This document shows, piece after piece, positions 43,540 through 51,633 of a stretch of 64,000 nt of DNA. The notes beneath the pieces are model-generated. The model saw nothing but the letters and a program-made list of their open reading frames with translations, did no database searches and was not told where the DNA came from. The DNA lies in assembly GCF_044763875.1 (NCBI RefSeq), contig NZ_JBIWGZ010000002.1, forward strand, positions 434,001 to 498,000. Direction: 5' to 3'. How positions within the stretch are numbered: position 1 is the first letter of the stretch; every line of letters starts with the position of its first letter. Made by a program: the position numbers and the translations under genes. Origin of the DNA: Rummeliibacillus sp044763875. Lineage in GTDB: Bacteria > Bacillota > Bacilli > Bacillales_A > Planococcaceae.

Positions 43540-43562
43540 AGCAGATACCTAAAGTATCTGCT
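43540..43562 (-). terminator. Terminator of the Spo0E-like gene
   Basis: AGCAGATAC (43540-43548) pairs with GTATCTGCT (43554-43562), followed on the minus strand by TCTTTTTATTTT. Confidence 0.85.
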
Positions 43563-43679
43563 AAGAAAGGGGGAAATGAGATTGTTGCTGTGTTCTTTAT
43601 TACTATTCCACCCATTAAAATATTTAAACCTAAATTCCGAAAAAAAGATGATTTTTTTTCATTTCACTCGGAGAACGGT

Positions 43680-43874
43680 TTAATGCTTTATTAAATCAAT
43701 GTTTATAGAATACTCATTCATCTCATTACCATTTTGTAATTGATAGGTATTTAATAATTGATCTAACTTTTTACTTAAGCGGATGGTTTCAACATTTGAA
43801 AAACCATTCTCAATCCCAGAGCGAATCATTTTCTCTCTTGTTTTTTCCAACTTTTTCAAGATGGATTCAGACAT
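43680..43874 (-). CDS. Spo0E-like aspartyl-phosphate phosphatase
   Basis: This 64-residue two-helix protein has the Spo0E signature SKKLDQLLNTYQ (SxxLDxLL) following TIRL. Members such as Spo0E, YisI and YnzD dephosphorylate Spo0A~P and delay sporulation. AAAGGAGG precedes the ATG at 43874. The target is inferred from the family. Two PAS kinases of the Kin type are encoded in this window. Confidence 0.85.
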   Translation of the reverse strand: MSESILKKLEKTREKMIRSGIENGFSNVETIRLSKKLDQLLNTYQLQNGNEMNEYSINIDLIKH

Positions 43875-43965
43875 ACACCATCCTCCTTTCAGCAAAATTC
43901 ATGTTCATTATTATACTATTATTCCCACATTTTCGGAAATGAAAGTTCCGACATTATTCGACAAT

Positions 43966-44154
43966 TCAACTTCTAGCTTCTTCCAAGTAAACATAGACTA
44001 TATTACCACCTTGTTGTGCAATTCCTTGAAAATGCTTAAAATCTTCTCTTTCAACCAATGCTTCTCTTAATGAATAAAATTCATTTTTTTCAACTTTTAT
44101 CTCTTTTATTGTTCCATTCTTTAACTCTTCTAGTTTATTTTTATAATCATTCAT
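43966..44154 (-). CDS. Small conserved-looking protein, unknown function
   Basis: This 62-residue acidic/basic protein contains the block EDFKHFQGIAQQGGNIVYVYLE near the end, which I associate with a short uncharacterised Bacillales family (possibly YkzF-like). AAGGAAG precedes the ATG. It has no membrane segment and no Cys. I do not know a function. Confidence 0.65.
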   Translation of the reverse strand: MNDYKNKLEELKNGTIKEIKVEKNEFYSLREALVEREDFKHFQGIAQQGGNIVYVYLEEARS

Positions 44155-44278
44155 ATTAATAACTTCCTTTTCGTATGTTGTAAAAAAAATAAAATATAAT
44201 TCTCTACAGATATTACTTTACGTGTGAACAATTTTAAGGCAAACTGTAAAGTATTAGTAGATGAAGGGACTGATTTTC

Positions 44279-44470
44279 ATGAAAATAGCTGAAATTGGAA
44301 ATATTATTGAGTTTGGTGATGGTCTTAAAGGTATTGTCGAAAAAATAAACGAAAACTCTGTAATCGTAAATCTCACTTACATGGAAAACTTCAATCAATT
44401 AGATGTGGAAGAAAGAACAGTTGTAAACCATAAGCGCTACAAAATTTTAGCAAATGTTGCTGAAAAATAG
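44279..44470 (+). CDS. ykvS: YkvS-like protein (DUF2187)
   Basis: This 63-residue protein resembles B. subtilis YkvS: IGNIIEFGDGLKGIVEKINE and TVVNHKRYKIL. The fold is probably a small beta barrel of KOW/Tudor type, which would suit nucleic-acid or protein binding. AAGGGA lies nine bases before the ATG at 44279; the frame's earlier ATG at 44261 overlaps that site. Function unknown. Confidence 0.88.
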   Translation: MKIAEIGNIIEFGDGLKGIVEKINENSVIVNLTYMENFNQLDVEERTVVNHKRYKILANVAEK

Positions 44471-44555
44471 CGAAGAAAAATCTTCATAAATTTTTACATA
44501 CCATGCTTACAATTACTTTCTAACAGTTACAATTATTTCAGATCATCAAAGCATT

Positions 44556-44594
44556 AATGGCCATCCTTCAAATTTTGTTGGGTGGCATTTTTTT
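44556..44594 (+). terminator. Terminator of ykvS
   Basis: ATGGCCATCC and GGGTGGCAT form an imperfect stem around a 13-base loop, with T7 immediately after. Confidence 0.65.
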
Positions 44595-44888
44595 ATAGAA
44601 GAATTAATAACGGAAGGATTCAAATTTATTGTTCAATACATTGGTTGAAAGTATTCTATTTATTATTATGATTCACAATGTCATGGTAGCACTTCCATCC
44701 TATTATTACCATTTATTAATCCTGTAACCTGCATTTTTTATATCTATTCTGCTTTAACGTTACATCCCCAAGTCACAACGCTTTCTCGCTCGCAATTTCA
44801 AGAGATGTTTTCTATTTGAAAGATTTTGTGATATTCAGGTCTAAACGAAAATTCAGTATTATTATCTATCTTATCTTCTGGACTCAAT
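44595..44888. other. Non-coding stretch between ykvS and the MarR gene
   Basis: About 290 AT-rich bases without an ORF that has a ribosome site. I see no repeat or hairpin. It lies between two terminators, so it may be transcriptionally silent or a decayed gene. Confidence 0.5.
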
Positions 44889-44890
44889 AA

Positions 44891-44925
44891 AAAAACGAGT
44901 AATGAACCAATCATCACTCGTTTTT
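44891..44925 (-). terminator. Terminator of the MarR gene
   Basis: AAAAACGAGT pairs with ACTCGTTTTT, extended by ATGA/TCAT, with a T7 tail on the minus strand. Confidence 0.9.
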
Positions 44926-44935
44926 GTTTTAAAGA

Positions 44936-45382
44936 TTAATACGATAAATCTTTAATTGAAAGTCCTAACTTTTTTAGCAACACTATAGCTTGTTCCTTTT
45001 CTTCTGAAGATAGAACGTTTGTTAACTCATGCAATTGTTGTTCATGTCTTGGGAAAAGCTCGTCCATAAACGCCTTTCCATCATCTGTAATTTCCGCATA
45101 CGTGATTCGGCGATCTGATGGACAAGAAATACGTGATAAATAACCACGTTTTTCAAGCTTATCAATTACATACGTAATGGAGCCACTTGCCAATAAAATT
45201 TTATTTCCAATCTTTTGCAAGGGTTGACGCCCTTTATGATAAAGTAATTCTAATACTGCGAATTCTGTTGGGTTTAAACCATTTTCTTGGAAGAACTGAT
45301 TCGTGCACTCATTAATCGCTTTATTTGCTCTAGAAAGTACGATAAACAATTTTAACGATTGGTTCACTTCTTCTGATGCCAT
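44936..45382 (-). CDS. MarR-family transcriptional regulator (YkvE-like)
   Basis: This 148-residue winged-helix regulator has the MarR core GLNPTEFAVLELLYHKG, ILLASGSITYVIDKLEKRG and the wing CPSDRRITYAEIT. It resembles B. subtilis YkvE. Start: AGAGG directly abuts an ATG at 45391 and is nine bases from the in-frame ATG at 45382, so I chose 45382. Its single Cys in ISCPSDRR could be redox-sensitive, as in several MarR relatives; that is inference. Targets are unknown. Confidence 0.88.
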   Translation of the reverse strand: MASEEVNQSLKLFIVLSRANKAINECTNQFFQENGLNPTEFAVLELLYHKGRQPLQKIGNKILLASGSITYVIDKLEKRGYLSRISCPSDRRITYAEITDDGKAFMDELFPRHEQQLHELTNVLSSEEKEQAIVLLKKLGLSIKDLSY

Positions 45383-45463
45383 AATATTCATCCTCTATTT
45401 CGATTATCTTGATTTAAAACTATTATAGCGATACGGTAGAAGTTTTGTCAAAACATGCTTTTC

Positions 45464-46939
45464 TTAAACCGGATAATAGAAATTACGTTTCATCTGTAAC
45501 TTAGGGAAATTGATGGCCCTATCATTTTCTGCCACGCGATCATTTTGACTTTTTATAACTTGAGGAAACACAAGTTCGAAAGTAGTTCCTTCCCCTTCTT
45601 TACTTGTTGCAAAAATTTTCCCACTATGTTCTTCAATTGTTTTTACTACAAATGGTAGGCCTAATCCTGTACCCTCTGCCTTTGTTGTATAAAATGGAAG
45701 GAAAATATTTTGCAATTGTTGCTCTGACATACCTGTCCCATCATCTTTGATTGTTAAAGTTACTGTATCATAGTAATCTACATACTGTTGAATTGTAATA
45801 TTACCACCTGCAGGCATTACTTCAATCGCGTTTTTTAATAAATTGATTAATACTTGTTTCATTTTATTTTTATTCCCTAAAATAAAATCGTCTTGATATA
45901 TATTCTTTTCGTATACTATTTGAATGTTTTGAATTAGTGCTCGAGGTTGCATTAACTCAATTGTTTGATCAACAAGTTCTCCAATTGAAAAAACTTTCAT
46001 TTCGTATTCACCAGGTTTTGAAAGATTTAAAAATTCATTGACAATGCTTTCAATTCTCTGTATTTCACTATCAATAACTGATAAATAGCGTTTATTCTCG
46101 TCAGTTGCAGTCATTTTCATCAAATCTGTAAAACCTTTGAGAGAAGTCATAGGATTCTTAATCTCATGAGCGATACTTGCTGCCATTTCACCAATCATTT
46201 GAAGAGTTTGTTGGTGTTCAATTTGCTTAATTAACATAGTCTTTTCTGTTTCATCACGTATTGTGGTTAAGTGAATATCAGCTAAACTATCATAGTTGCA
46301 CATTAATTGTACGTAACGAATGCCGTCTTTAGTTGGAACTTGTATTGTTACTTCTCCATTTCCTGTTTCAACTAATTTATTAAAAAATCTTTGAATTTCA
46401 CTTTTATCTTTTGGGAAAAGTGTTAATAATATTGTTGAATATTGTCCAATAAAGCCTTTGCTAGAAATATTAAGTAACTTTTCCGCCATTTCGTTCATTT
46501 CGAGAATTTTGCCTTCTGCATCAGTTAATATGAACCCATTTCCAGGTTGATCAAATACACTTTGATATTTTGCTTCTATATCATAGTGCTTTTCAACTTT
46601 GGAAGGCGCTTCGGAATAATGAAAGCATAGTAAAATCCAATCGTATACATCTGAATAATAGCTGGTAACTTTCATATCCTCAATCTTGTAATATAAAGTA
46701 TCAATCGTCATTTTTTCAGCTATATACGAATGACTTTTAGTATTATCAATCATTCTTTTCCAAGTTTTATAGGATTCTTTGTTAAACCAACTACTAATAT
46801 TTACATCTTCTTCAATTTGTAATAGATTTTGAGCTAATTCATTTGCATACAAAATATGGTATCTATGATCCACAATAACGATTGGTTCTTCACATTCTTG
46901 AAACGAAAAATCAAAAACTTGAAAAATTTCCTTAGCCAT
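45464..46939 (-). CDS. Cytosolic PAS histidine kinase (sporulation-kinase type)
   Basis: This 491-residue kinase has two PAS domains (about 10-110 and 122-232). A HisKA domain with phospho-acceptor His258 in ASIAHEIKNPMTSLKG and an HATPase_c domain with NKMKQVLINLLKNAIE, DDGTGM and GTGLGLPFV follow. It has no membrane helix. This architecture matches the KinA/KinE group that feeds phosphate to Spo0F. No response regulator lies next to it, as usual for orphan Kin proteins. GGTGAG precedes the ATG. Confidence 0.88.
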   Translation of the reverse strand: MAKEIFQVFDFSFQECEEPIVIVDHRYHILYANELAQNLLQIEEDVNISSWFNKESYKTWKRMIDNTKSHSYIAEKMTIDTLYYKIEDMKVTSYYSDVYDWILLCFHYSEAPSKVEKHYDIEAKYQSVFDQPGNGFILTDAEGKILEMNEMAEKLLNISSKGFIGQYSTILLTLFPKDKSEIQRFFNKLVETGNGEVTIQVPTKDGIRYVQLMCNYDSLADIHLTTIRDETEKTMLIKQIEHQQTLQMIGEMAASIAHEIKNPMTSLKGFTDLMKMTATDENKRYLSVIDSEIQRIESIVNEFLNLSKPGEYEMKVFSIGELVDQTIELMQPRALIQNIQIVYEKNIYQDDFILGNKNKMKQVLINLLKNAIEVMPAGGNITIQQYVDYYDTVTLTIKDDGTGMSEQQLQNIFLPFYTTKAEGTGLGLPFVVKTIEEHSGKIFATSKEGEGTTFELVFPQVIKSQNDRVAENDRAINFPKLQMKRNFYYPV

Positions 46940-47080
46940 TAGATACTCACCAAGCCCTTCTTTTTTATACTTATATGAATCTTGTCCAAAAACTATGACA
47001 AATTCTCTTATATTTTTAATGATAATGTATATAGTAATATTCAGATTATTCCATAAATTCCAACTATTTAAAATAGGTAT

Positions 47081-47107
47081 TTGTACTTATATTAATTTCG
47101 TTATAAT
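47081..47107 (+). promoter_or_regulatory. Candidate promoter of the radical SAM gene
   Basis: TTGTAC (47081-47086) and TATAAT (47102-47107) have a short 15-bp spacer. It is placed 85 bases before the start. Confidence 0.4.
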
Positions 47108-47192
47108 TATTCTGTTACCTTTTATTCTAATAGGTCTATGTAAAATATTCAATTAATTTCCACAATAACTTTTTAACTAGAGGAGCTTTTAC

Positions 47193-48941
47193 ATGAATAT
47201 CGTTCTTGCTACATTAAATGCTAAGTATATTCATACCAATATTGCTATTCGGTATTTGAAATCATACGCTAAACCTGAATTCGACCCTATCTTAGCTGAA
47301 TATACTATAAAGGATCCATCGTTTAACATCGTGTCAGATCTTTATCAAAAAAAACCAGATATTATCGGTTTTAGTTGTTATATATGGAATATCGAAGAAA
47401 CTATTCGCGTTATTCGAATGATAAAAAAAGTGAGTCCAAATACTAAAATTATTTTAGGTGGTCCAGAGGTTTCCTATGATGTTCATGATTGGTTACATCG
47501 TATTAAAGAAGTCGATTATATTATTATGGGAGAAGGCGAATTATCATTCAAACAATTGCTTCTTCATTTAGACGGCCAGATTCCACTAGATGATGTACCT
47601 GGTATCGGTTATTTAAAAGAAGGTAAAGTCATTATTCATCCTGCTGCATCTAAAATTGATTTACGTGAAATACCTAGTCCATTCCGTTTCGAAGAAGATA
47701 TTCCACATATTCCAAAACGGATTGCTTACATCGAAACGAGTCGAGGTTGTCCATTTAATTGCCAGTTTTGTCTTTCTTCTATTGAAGTTGGCGTTCGATA
47801 CTTTAATCGTGAGAAAATCAAAAACGATATTCGATATTTAATGGATCATGGTGTTCGCACAGTAAAATTTGTCGATCGAACATTTAACATAAGTAGAAGC
47901 TATGCGATGGAAATGTTTCAATTTCTTATAGACGAGCATAAACCTGGTGTAGTGTTCCAGTTTGAAATAACAGCAGATATTATGAGACCTGAAGTTATTC
48001 AATTTTTAAATGACAATGCACCTAAAGGATTATTCCGCTTTGAAATTGGTGTCCAATCGACAAATGATTTAACAAATGATTTAGTCAAACGCCGTCAAAA
48101 CTTCACTAAACTTTCTCGTACTGTCAATATGGTAAAAGAGGGCGGGAAAATTGACCAACATTTAGATTTAATTGCTGGATTACCTGAAGAAGATTATATG
48201 AGCTTCCGTAAAACTTTTAACGATGTATTTGCGATGAGACCTGAAGAATTACAGTTAGGATTTTTAAAATTATTACGTGGTACTGGTCTTCGATTACAAG
48301 CAAAACAATTTGGCTACCAATATATCGATATGGCTCCTTATGAAATCTTTGCTAATAACTTATTATCATTTGACGATATCCTACACATTAAACAGACTGA
48401 GGATATTTTAGAAAAATACTGGAATGATCATCGAATGAATAGCACAATCGAGTTTTTAGTAACAGAGGTATTTGACTCGGCTTTCGACTTTTTCCAAGAA
48501 TTCGGAACCTACTGGGATGAACAAGGCTGGTCTCGTATCGGTCATCAGTTAGAGGACTTATTTACTCGCTTATTAGAATTCTTAGAGCAACGTGGCAATG
48601 TTCCAATAGATATTGTTACCAATTTAATGCAGCTCGACTATTTAAAAGCGCAACAATTCCAACCTCGTAAAATTTGGTGGCAAAATCGAACACAAGAAGA
48701 TGCATCAAAAGCAATTTTCAAAGCTTTACGTGAAAAACCTGAGATAGTAGGTTTAGAATTTGCAAGTATGAATATTGTAGAAAAAGATTTATACAAGCAT
48801 ACATTGCTAACGCCATTTAGCATTAACTATGATGCATATATAAATGGAGAAATAAAAAAACAAAAAGGCTATTTATTCACTTTCTTCCGCAAAGACGGAT
48901 CACCTTACTTTGCTACAATTGATGAAACAAAATTAGCATAA
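47193..48941 (+). CDS. Radical SAM protein with cobalamin-binding-like domain (DUF4080)
   Basis: This 582-residue protein has an N-terminal Rossmann-like B12-binding fold (1-150) and a radical SAM barrel with the cluster motif CPFNCQFC (Cys186, Cys190, Cys193). The C-terminal region is DUF4080-like (about 370-575). The canonical cobalamin DxHxxG motif is not evident in the N-terminal domain. Such proteins are common in Bacillales, and their reaction is unknown. GAGGAG precedes the ATG. It is monocistronic. Confidence 0.85.
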   Translation: MNIVLATLNAKYIHTNIAIRYLKSYAKPEFDPILAEYTIKDPSFNIVSDLYQKKPDIIGFSCYIWNIEETIRVIRMIKKVSPNTKIILGGPEVSYDVHDWLHRIKEVDYIIMGEGELSFKQLLLHLDGQIPLDDVPGIGYLKEGKVIIHPAASKIDLREIPSPFRFEEDIPHIPKRIAYIETSRGCPFNCQFCLSSIEVGVRYFNREKIKNDIRYLMDHGVRTVKFVDRTFNISRSYAMEMFQFLIDEHKPGVVFQFEITADIMRPEVIQFLNDNAPKGLFRFEIGVQSTNDLTNDLVKRRQNFTKLSRTVNMVKEGGKIDQHLDLIAGLPEEDYMSFRKTFNDVFAMRPEELQLGFLKLLRGTGLRLQAKQFGYQYIDMAPYEIFANNLLSFDDILHIKQTEDILEKYWNDHRMNSTIEFLVTEVFDSAFDFFQEFGTYWDEQGWSRIGHQLEDLFTRLLEFLEQRGNVPIDIVTNLMQLDYLKAQQFQPRKIWWQNRTQEDASKAIFKALREKPEIVGLEFASMNIVEKDLYKHTLLTPFSINYDAYINGEIKKQKGYLFTFFRKDGSPYFATIDETKLA

Positions 48942-49000
48942 AGTACTCAGCTTGATTATACTGTCCATTAATGAGAGTTAGATCTCTCTAACCAAATAAT

Positions 49001-49047
49001 AAAAAGGGATTTCTAATAAGCTTAAACAGCTTATAGATATCCCTTTT
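49001..49047. terminator. Terminator between the radical SAM gene and ktrD
   Basis: AAAAGGGAT pairs with ATCCCTTTT, and an inner ATAAGCT pairs with AGCTTAT. It serves convergent genes from both sides. Confidence 0.85.
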
Positions 49048-49072
49048 CTCTTTGCTTTATAGCCTAATATGA

Positions 49073-50422
49073 TTATCCAATTATTACACGTTCTTTTGGG
49101 TAATGATAATTTGTTTTTTTAGATTTCCCGCCTATCGAATATAAGAAAGAAATTATTCCAACCCTTCCTATGAACATTAGAACCATCATAACGACTTTAC
49201 CAAATGCTGATAAATGTTCTGTTAAACCCAGCGACATTCCAACTGTCCCGAACGCAGATGTAATTTCAAAAATAATTTGCATTAGTGTCGCATTTGGTTC
49301 TGATAATGTTAAAATCATTGTTGCTACAAATACTATGAAAATCGATACAATAATGACTACGTAAGAACGGTATACATCAATCATATGAATTTCACGATGG
49401 AAGATTTGAATTTCTGTTTTATTCCTTGCAAAATTGATCAAGAAAAGAATGGCAACCGCAAAAGTTGTCGTTCGAATACCTCCTCCAACAGAATTTGGCG
49501 AAGCCCCAATAAACATTAGTGCACTTAGAAAGATGTCTGTCGCTTCATTGAAATTCGTTATATCAACTGTTACGAATCCTGAAGATCTTGCAGATAGAGA
49601 ATGGAACATCGCTGTAAACAATGCTTCATGCCAGCTCATTCCTTTAAACGAATGGAAAGATTCTAATATTAAGATCCCTAATGAACCGACAACAAATAGA
49701 ATAGCGTAAGTTGAAGTTGTAATTTTCGTGAAAAGAGAAAACTTAAAATTCTGGTCTGTATTTGAAAGGAATCTTTTTACTTCAATTAATACTGGAAATC
49801 CAATAGTTCCTAATACCATCATGATCATATTAATCAATTGTACGAAATAATCATGATGAAAAGGTTCCAAAGAACTTCCTGTTATATCAAAACCTGAGTT
49901 AGTTGTGGCAGAGATTGCAGCAAATAATCCGTTATAAAGAGCCTCTTTAAATGTGTCATAATACTGTGTAAAATAAAGAGTTAAAATTGTTGCCCCTATG
50001 AATTCAATCCCCAATAATATTTTAAGAATCTCTTTAATTAAATGTACTACACCTGATAGATTATATTGATTATGGTCTACCATAATTAATTGTCTTTCAC
50101 GTAAACCAATTTTTTTCCCGAACAAAAGCCATGTGAAGGTACCTAATGACATAATACCGATCGCACCAAGCTGCATAATTAAAGTCAGCATCACAATTCC
50201 AAAGGTAGTATACGTCTCTGAAATATTGACAACTGATAATCCCGTAACACTTACTGTACTTACAGCTGTAAACAAACTATCTAATAAGGATACATGTACA
50301 CCATCTTGATGCACACCTGGTAATCTTAAAAGAATAAATGAAATAGCTATAGCAACAAAGTAATATGAAACGATCGCTTGGAATGGCGTTGAACGCTTAT
50401 TTAATTCTTTAGCTGTTCCCAT
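49073..50422 (-). CDS. ktrD: Potassium transporter membrane subunit KtrD
   Basis: This 449-residue TrkH/Ktr/HKT-family channel has four pseudo-repeats of helix-pore-helix. The selectivity-filter Gly residues lie in STVSVTGLS, SATTNSGFD, SARSSGFVT and SAFGTVGMS. The length equals B. subtilis KtrD (YkrM). The start at 50422 follows AAAGGATCG; the longer frame from 50458 lacks a site. It forms potassium uptake complexes with the cytosolic KtrC ring encoded at 4.1-4.75 kb. Confidence 0.95.
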   Translation of the reverse strand: MGTAKELNKRSTPFQAIVSYYFVAIAISFILLRLPGVHQDGVHVSLLDSLFTAVSTVSVTGLSVVNISETYTTFGIVMLTLIMQLGAIGIMSLGTFTWLLFGKKIGLRERQLIMVDHNQYNLSGVVHLIKEILKILLGIEFIGATILTLYFTQYYDTFKEALYNGLFAAISATTNSGFDITGSSLEPFHHDYFVQLINMIMMVLGTIGFPVLIEVKRFLSNTDQNFKFSLFTKITTSTYAILFVVGSLGILILESFHSFKGMSWHEALFTAMFHSLSARSSGFVTVDITNFNEATDIFLSALMFIGASPNSVGGGIRTTTFAVAILFLINFARNKTEIQIFHREIHMIDVYRSYVVIIVSIFIVFVATMILTLSEPNATLMQIIFEITSAFGTVGMSLGLTEHLSAFGKVVMMVLMFIGRVGIISFLYSIGGKSKKTNYHYPKERVIIG

Positions 50423-50570
50423 AATATCGATCCTTTCACTCTTGAAACCATGATACAATCAATTGTATGCAAAATAAGACAAAAAAGAAAGAGCCTTATA
50501 ATATTCAACTTATAAATTTCATTATATAAACACTATATAAAATAACCATTCCCCAAATTGATCAAAAAAA

Positions 50571-50602
50571 AATCCTATTCGAAAATTCCTGCGAATAGGA
50601 TT
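50571..50602 (-). terminator. Terminator of the TerC gene
   Basis: AATCCTATTCG (50571-50581) pairs with CGAATAGGATT (50592-50602), followed on the minus strand by T8 or more. Confidence 0.9.
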
Positions 50603-50610
50603 TCAAATTC

Positions 50611-51390
50611 TTATATATGTTTGGTTTGATTCGCTACTAACTTCTTTTTATTTCGTACACCTGTGATATAACCACCCAGAGCTAATAAGATGAGAACGCT
50701 CCAGAAAATACTTTTCCATAATACGGAGTGAGGGAAATGTTCATCTAATATTCCAACTTTAGGATGTGCTAATGTCATCACAGTTAGTTTTACACCAACC
50801 CATCCAACAATTAAGAATGCAGCTGTTTCAAGGGATGGGTATAGTTGTAATATGCGCACAAACCATTGCGCTGCAAATCGCATAATGATTAAACCGATAA
50901 TACCACCTAAGAACATCACTGCAAATTGGCCGCCATTAATACCACCAATATGGAAGCTACCCAATTCAGGTAAAGTTACAGCGAGTGCAACTGCTGCTAA
51001 CATCGAATCAATAGCAAAAGCTAAATCGGCCAATTCTACTTTTACAACGGTAGCCCAAAATCCAGATGCTTTTTTCTCTTTCTGCTGCTCCTCCTCACCG
51101 CTTTTATGTTTTCGCATATCATAAATATGTTTACAACAAATGAACAGAAGATACGCAGCGCCAATTGCCTGTACCCACCACCAGTTAACCAAAAATGTAA
51201 TTAAGAACAGTGCAGCAAAACGTAATACAAATGCACCTATTAATCCATAAAACAATGCTTTTTTCTGTTGTACTGGTGGCAAATGTTTGACCATGACAGC
51301 CATTACAACAGCATTATCTGCTGCTAATAATCCTTCCAACACAATCAGTACTAATAATACCCATCCATATTCCAATAATATCGTATCCAT
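50611..51390 (-). CDS. TerC-family manganese exporter (YkoY/MeeY-like)
   Basis: This 259-residue membrane protein has seven or more predicted helices. The TerC acidic motifs are EGLLAADNAVVMAVM near the N-terminus and ADLAFAIDSMLAA in the middle, which hold the metal-binding Asp residues. B. subtilis YkoY (MeeY) and YceF export or load Mn2+. The yybP-ykoY manganese riboswitch in the leader supports that role here. AGGAGGAA precedes the ATG. Confidence 0.9.
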   Translation of the reverse strand: MDTILLEYGWVLLVLIVLEGLLAADNAVVMAVMVKHLPPVQQKKALFYGLIGAFVLRFAALFLITFLVNWWWVQAIGAAYLLFICCKHIYDMRKHKSGEEEQQKEKKASGFWATVVKVELADLAFAIDSMLAAVALAVTLPELGSFHIGGINGGQFAVMFLGGIIGLIIMRFAAQWFVRILQLYPSLETAAFLIVGWVGVKLTVMTLAHPKVGILDEHFPHSVLWKSIFWSVLILLALGGYITGVRNKKKLVANQTKHI

Positions 51391-51414
51391 CCAATTTCCT
51401 CCTTTTTACACAAA

Positions 51415-51555
51415 AAATAAAAGACCCCTGCCTAAAAAGGCAAAGGTCTCGCTTAGCAATTTGTAAAAGTAAATTTTGCTCTCATACCCGATGACAGTTA
51501 AGTCATGTAATGACGAGTATAAGGTAGGTTTCCCAATAGCTACTCCCCTTTGACA
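51415..51555 (-). ncRNA. yybP-ykoY manganese riboswitch with terminator
   Basis: Read on the minus strand, the leader begins AAAGGGGAGTAGCT (51552 downwards) and ends GCGAGACCTTTGCC (near 51440), both family hallmarks. Between them are the expected paired arms (CGTCATTACATGACTTAAC; CATCGGGTATGAGAGC). The 3' strand GACCTTTGCC can instead pair with GGCAGGGGTC to give a terminator (51420-51450) ending in T-rich sequence. Mn2+ binding should therefore switch on terC expression. Confidence 0.92.
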
Positions 51556-51591
51556 ATAATGTCAAAAGTTATTTAGTTTTTGTATAAGCCT

Positions 51592-51620
51592 AGTATAAAG
51601 AAAAATGCTCTAAAAGTAAA
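51592..51620 (-). promoter_or_regulatory. Promoter of the riboswitch-terC unit
   Basis: On the minus strand TTTACT (51615-51620) and TATACT (51592-51597) are 17 bp apart, about 40 bases before the aptamer. Confidence 0.6.
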
Positions 51621-51633
51621 TGGGGTTACCTGA

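Noticed and set aside
46975..47005. Spo0A-box-like TGTCCAA / TTTGTCAT near the PAS kinase promoter
   Set aside because: One mismatch each from TGTCGAA in very AT-rich sequence; expected by chance.
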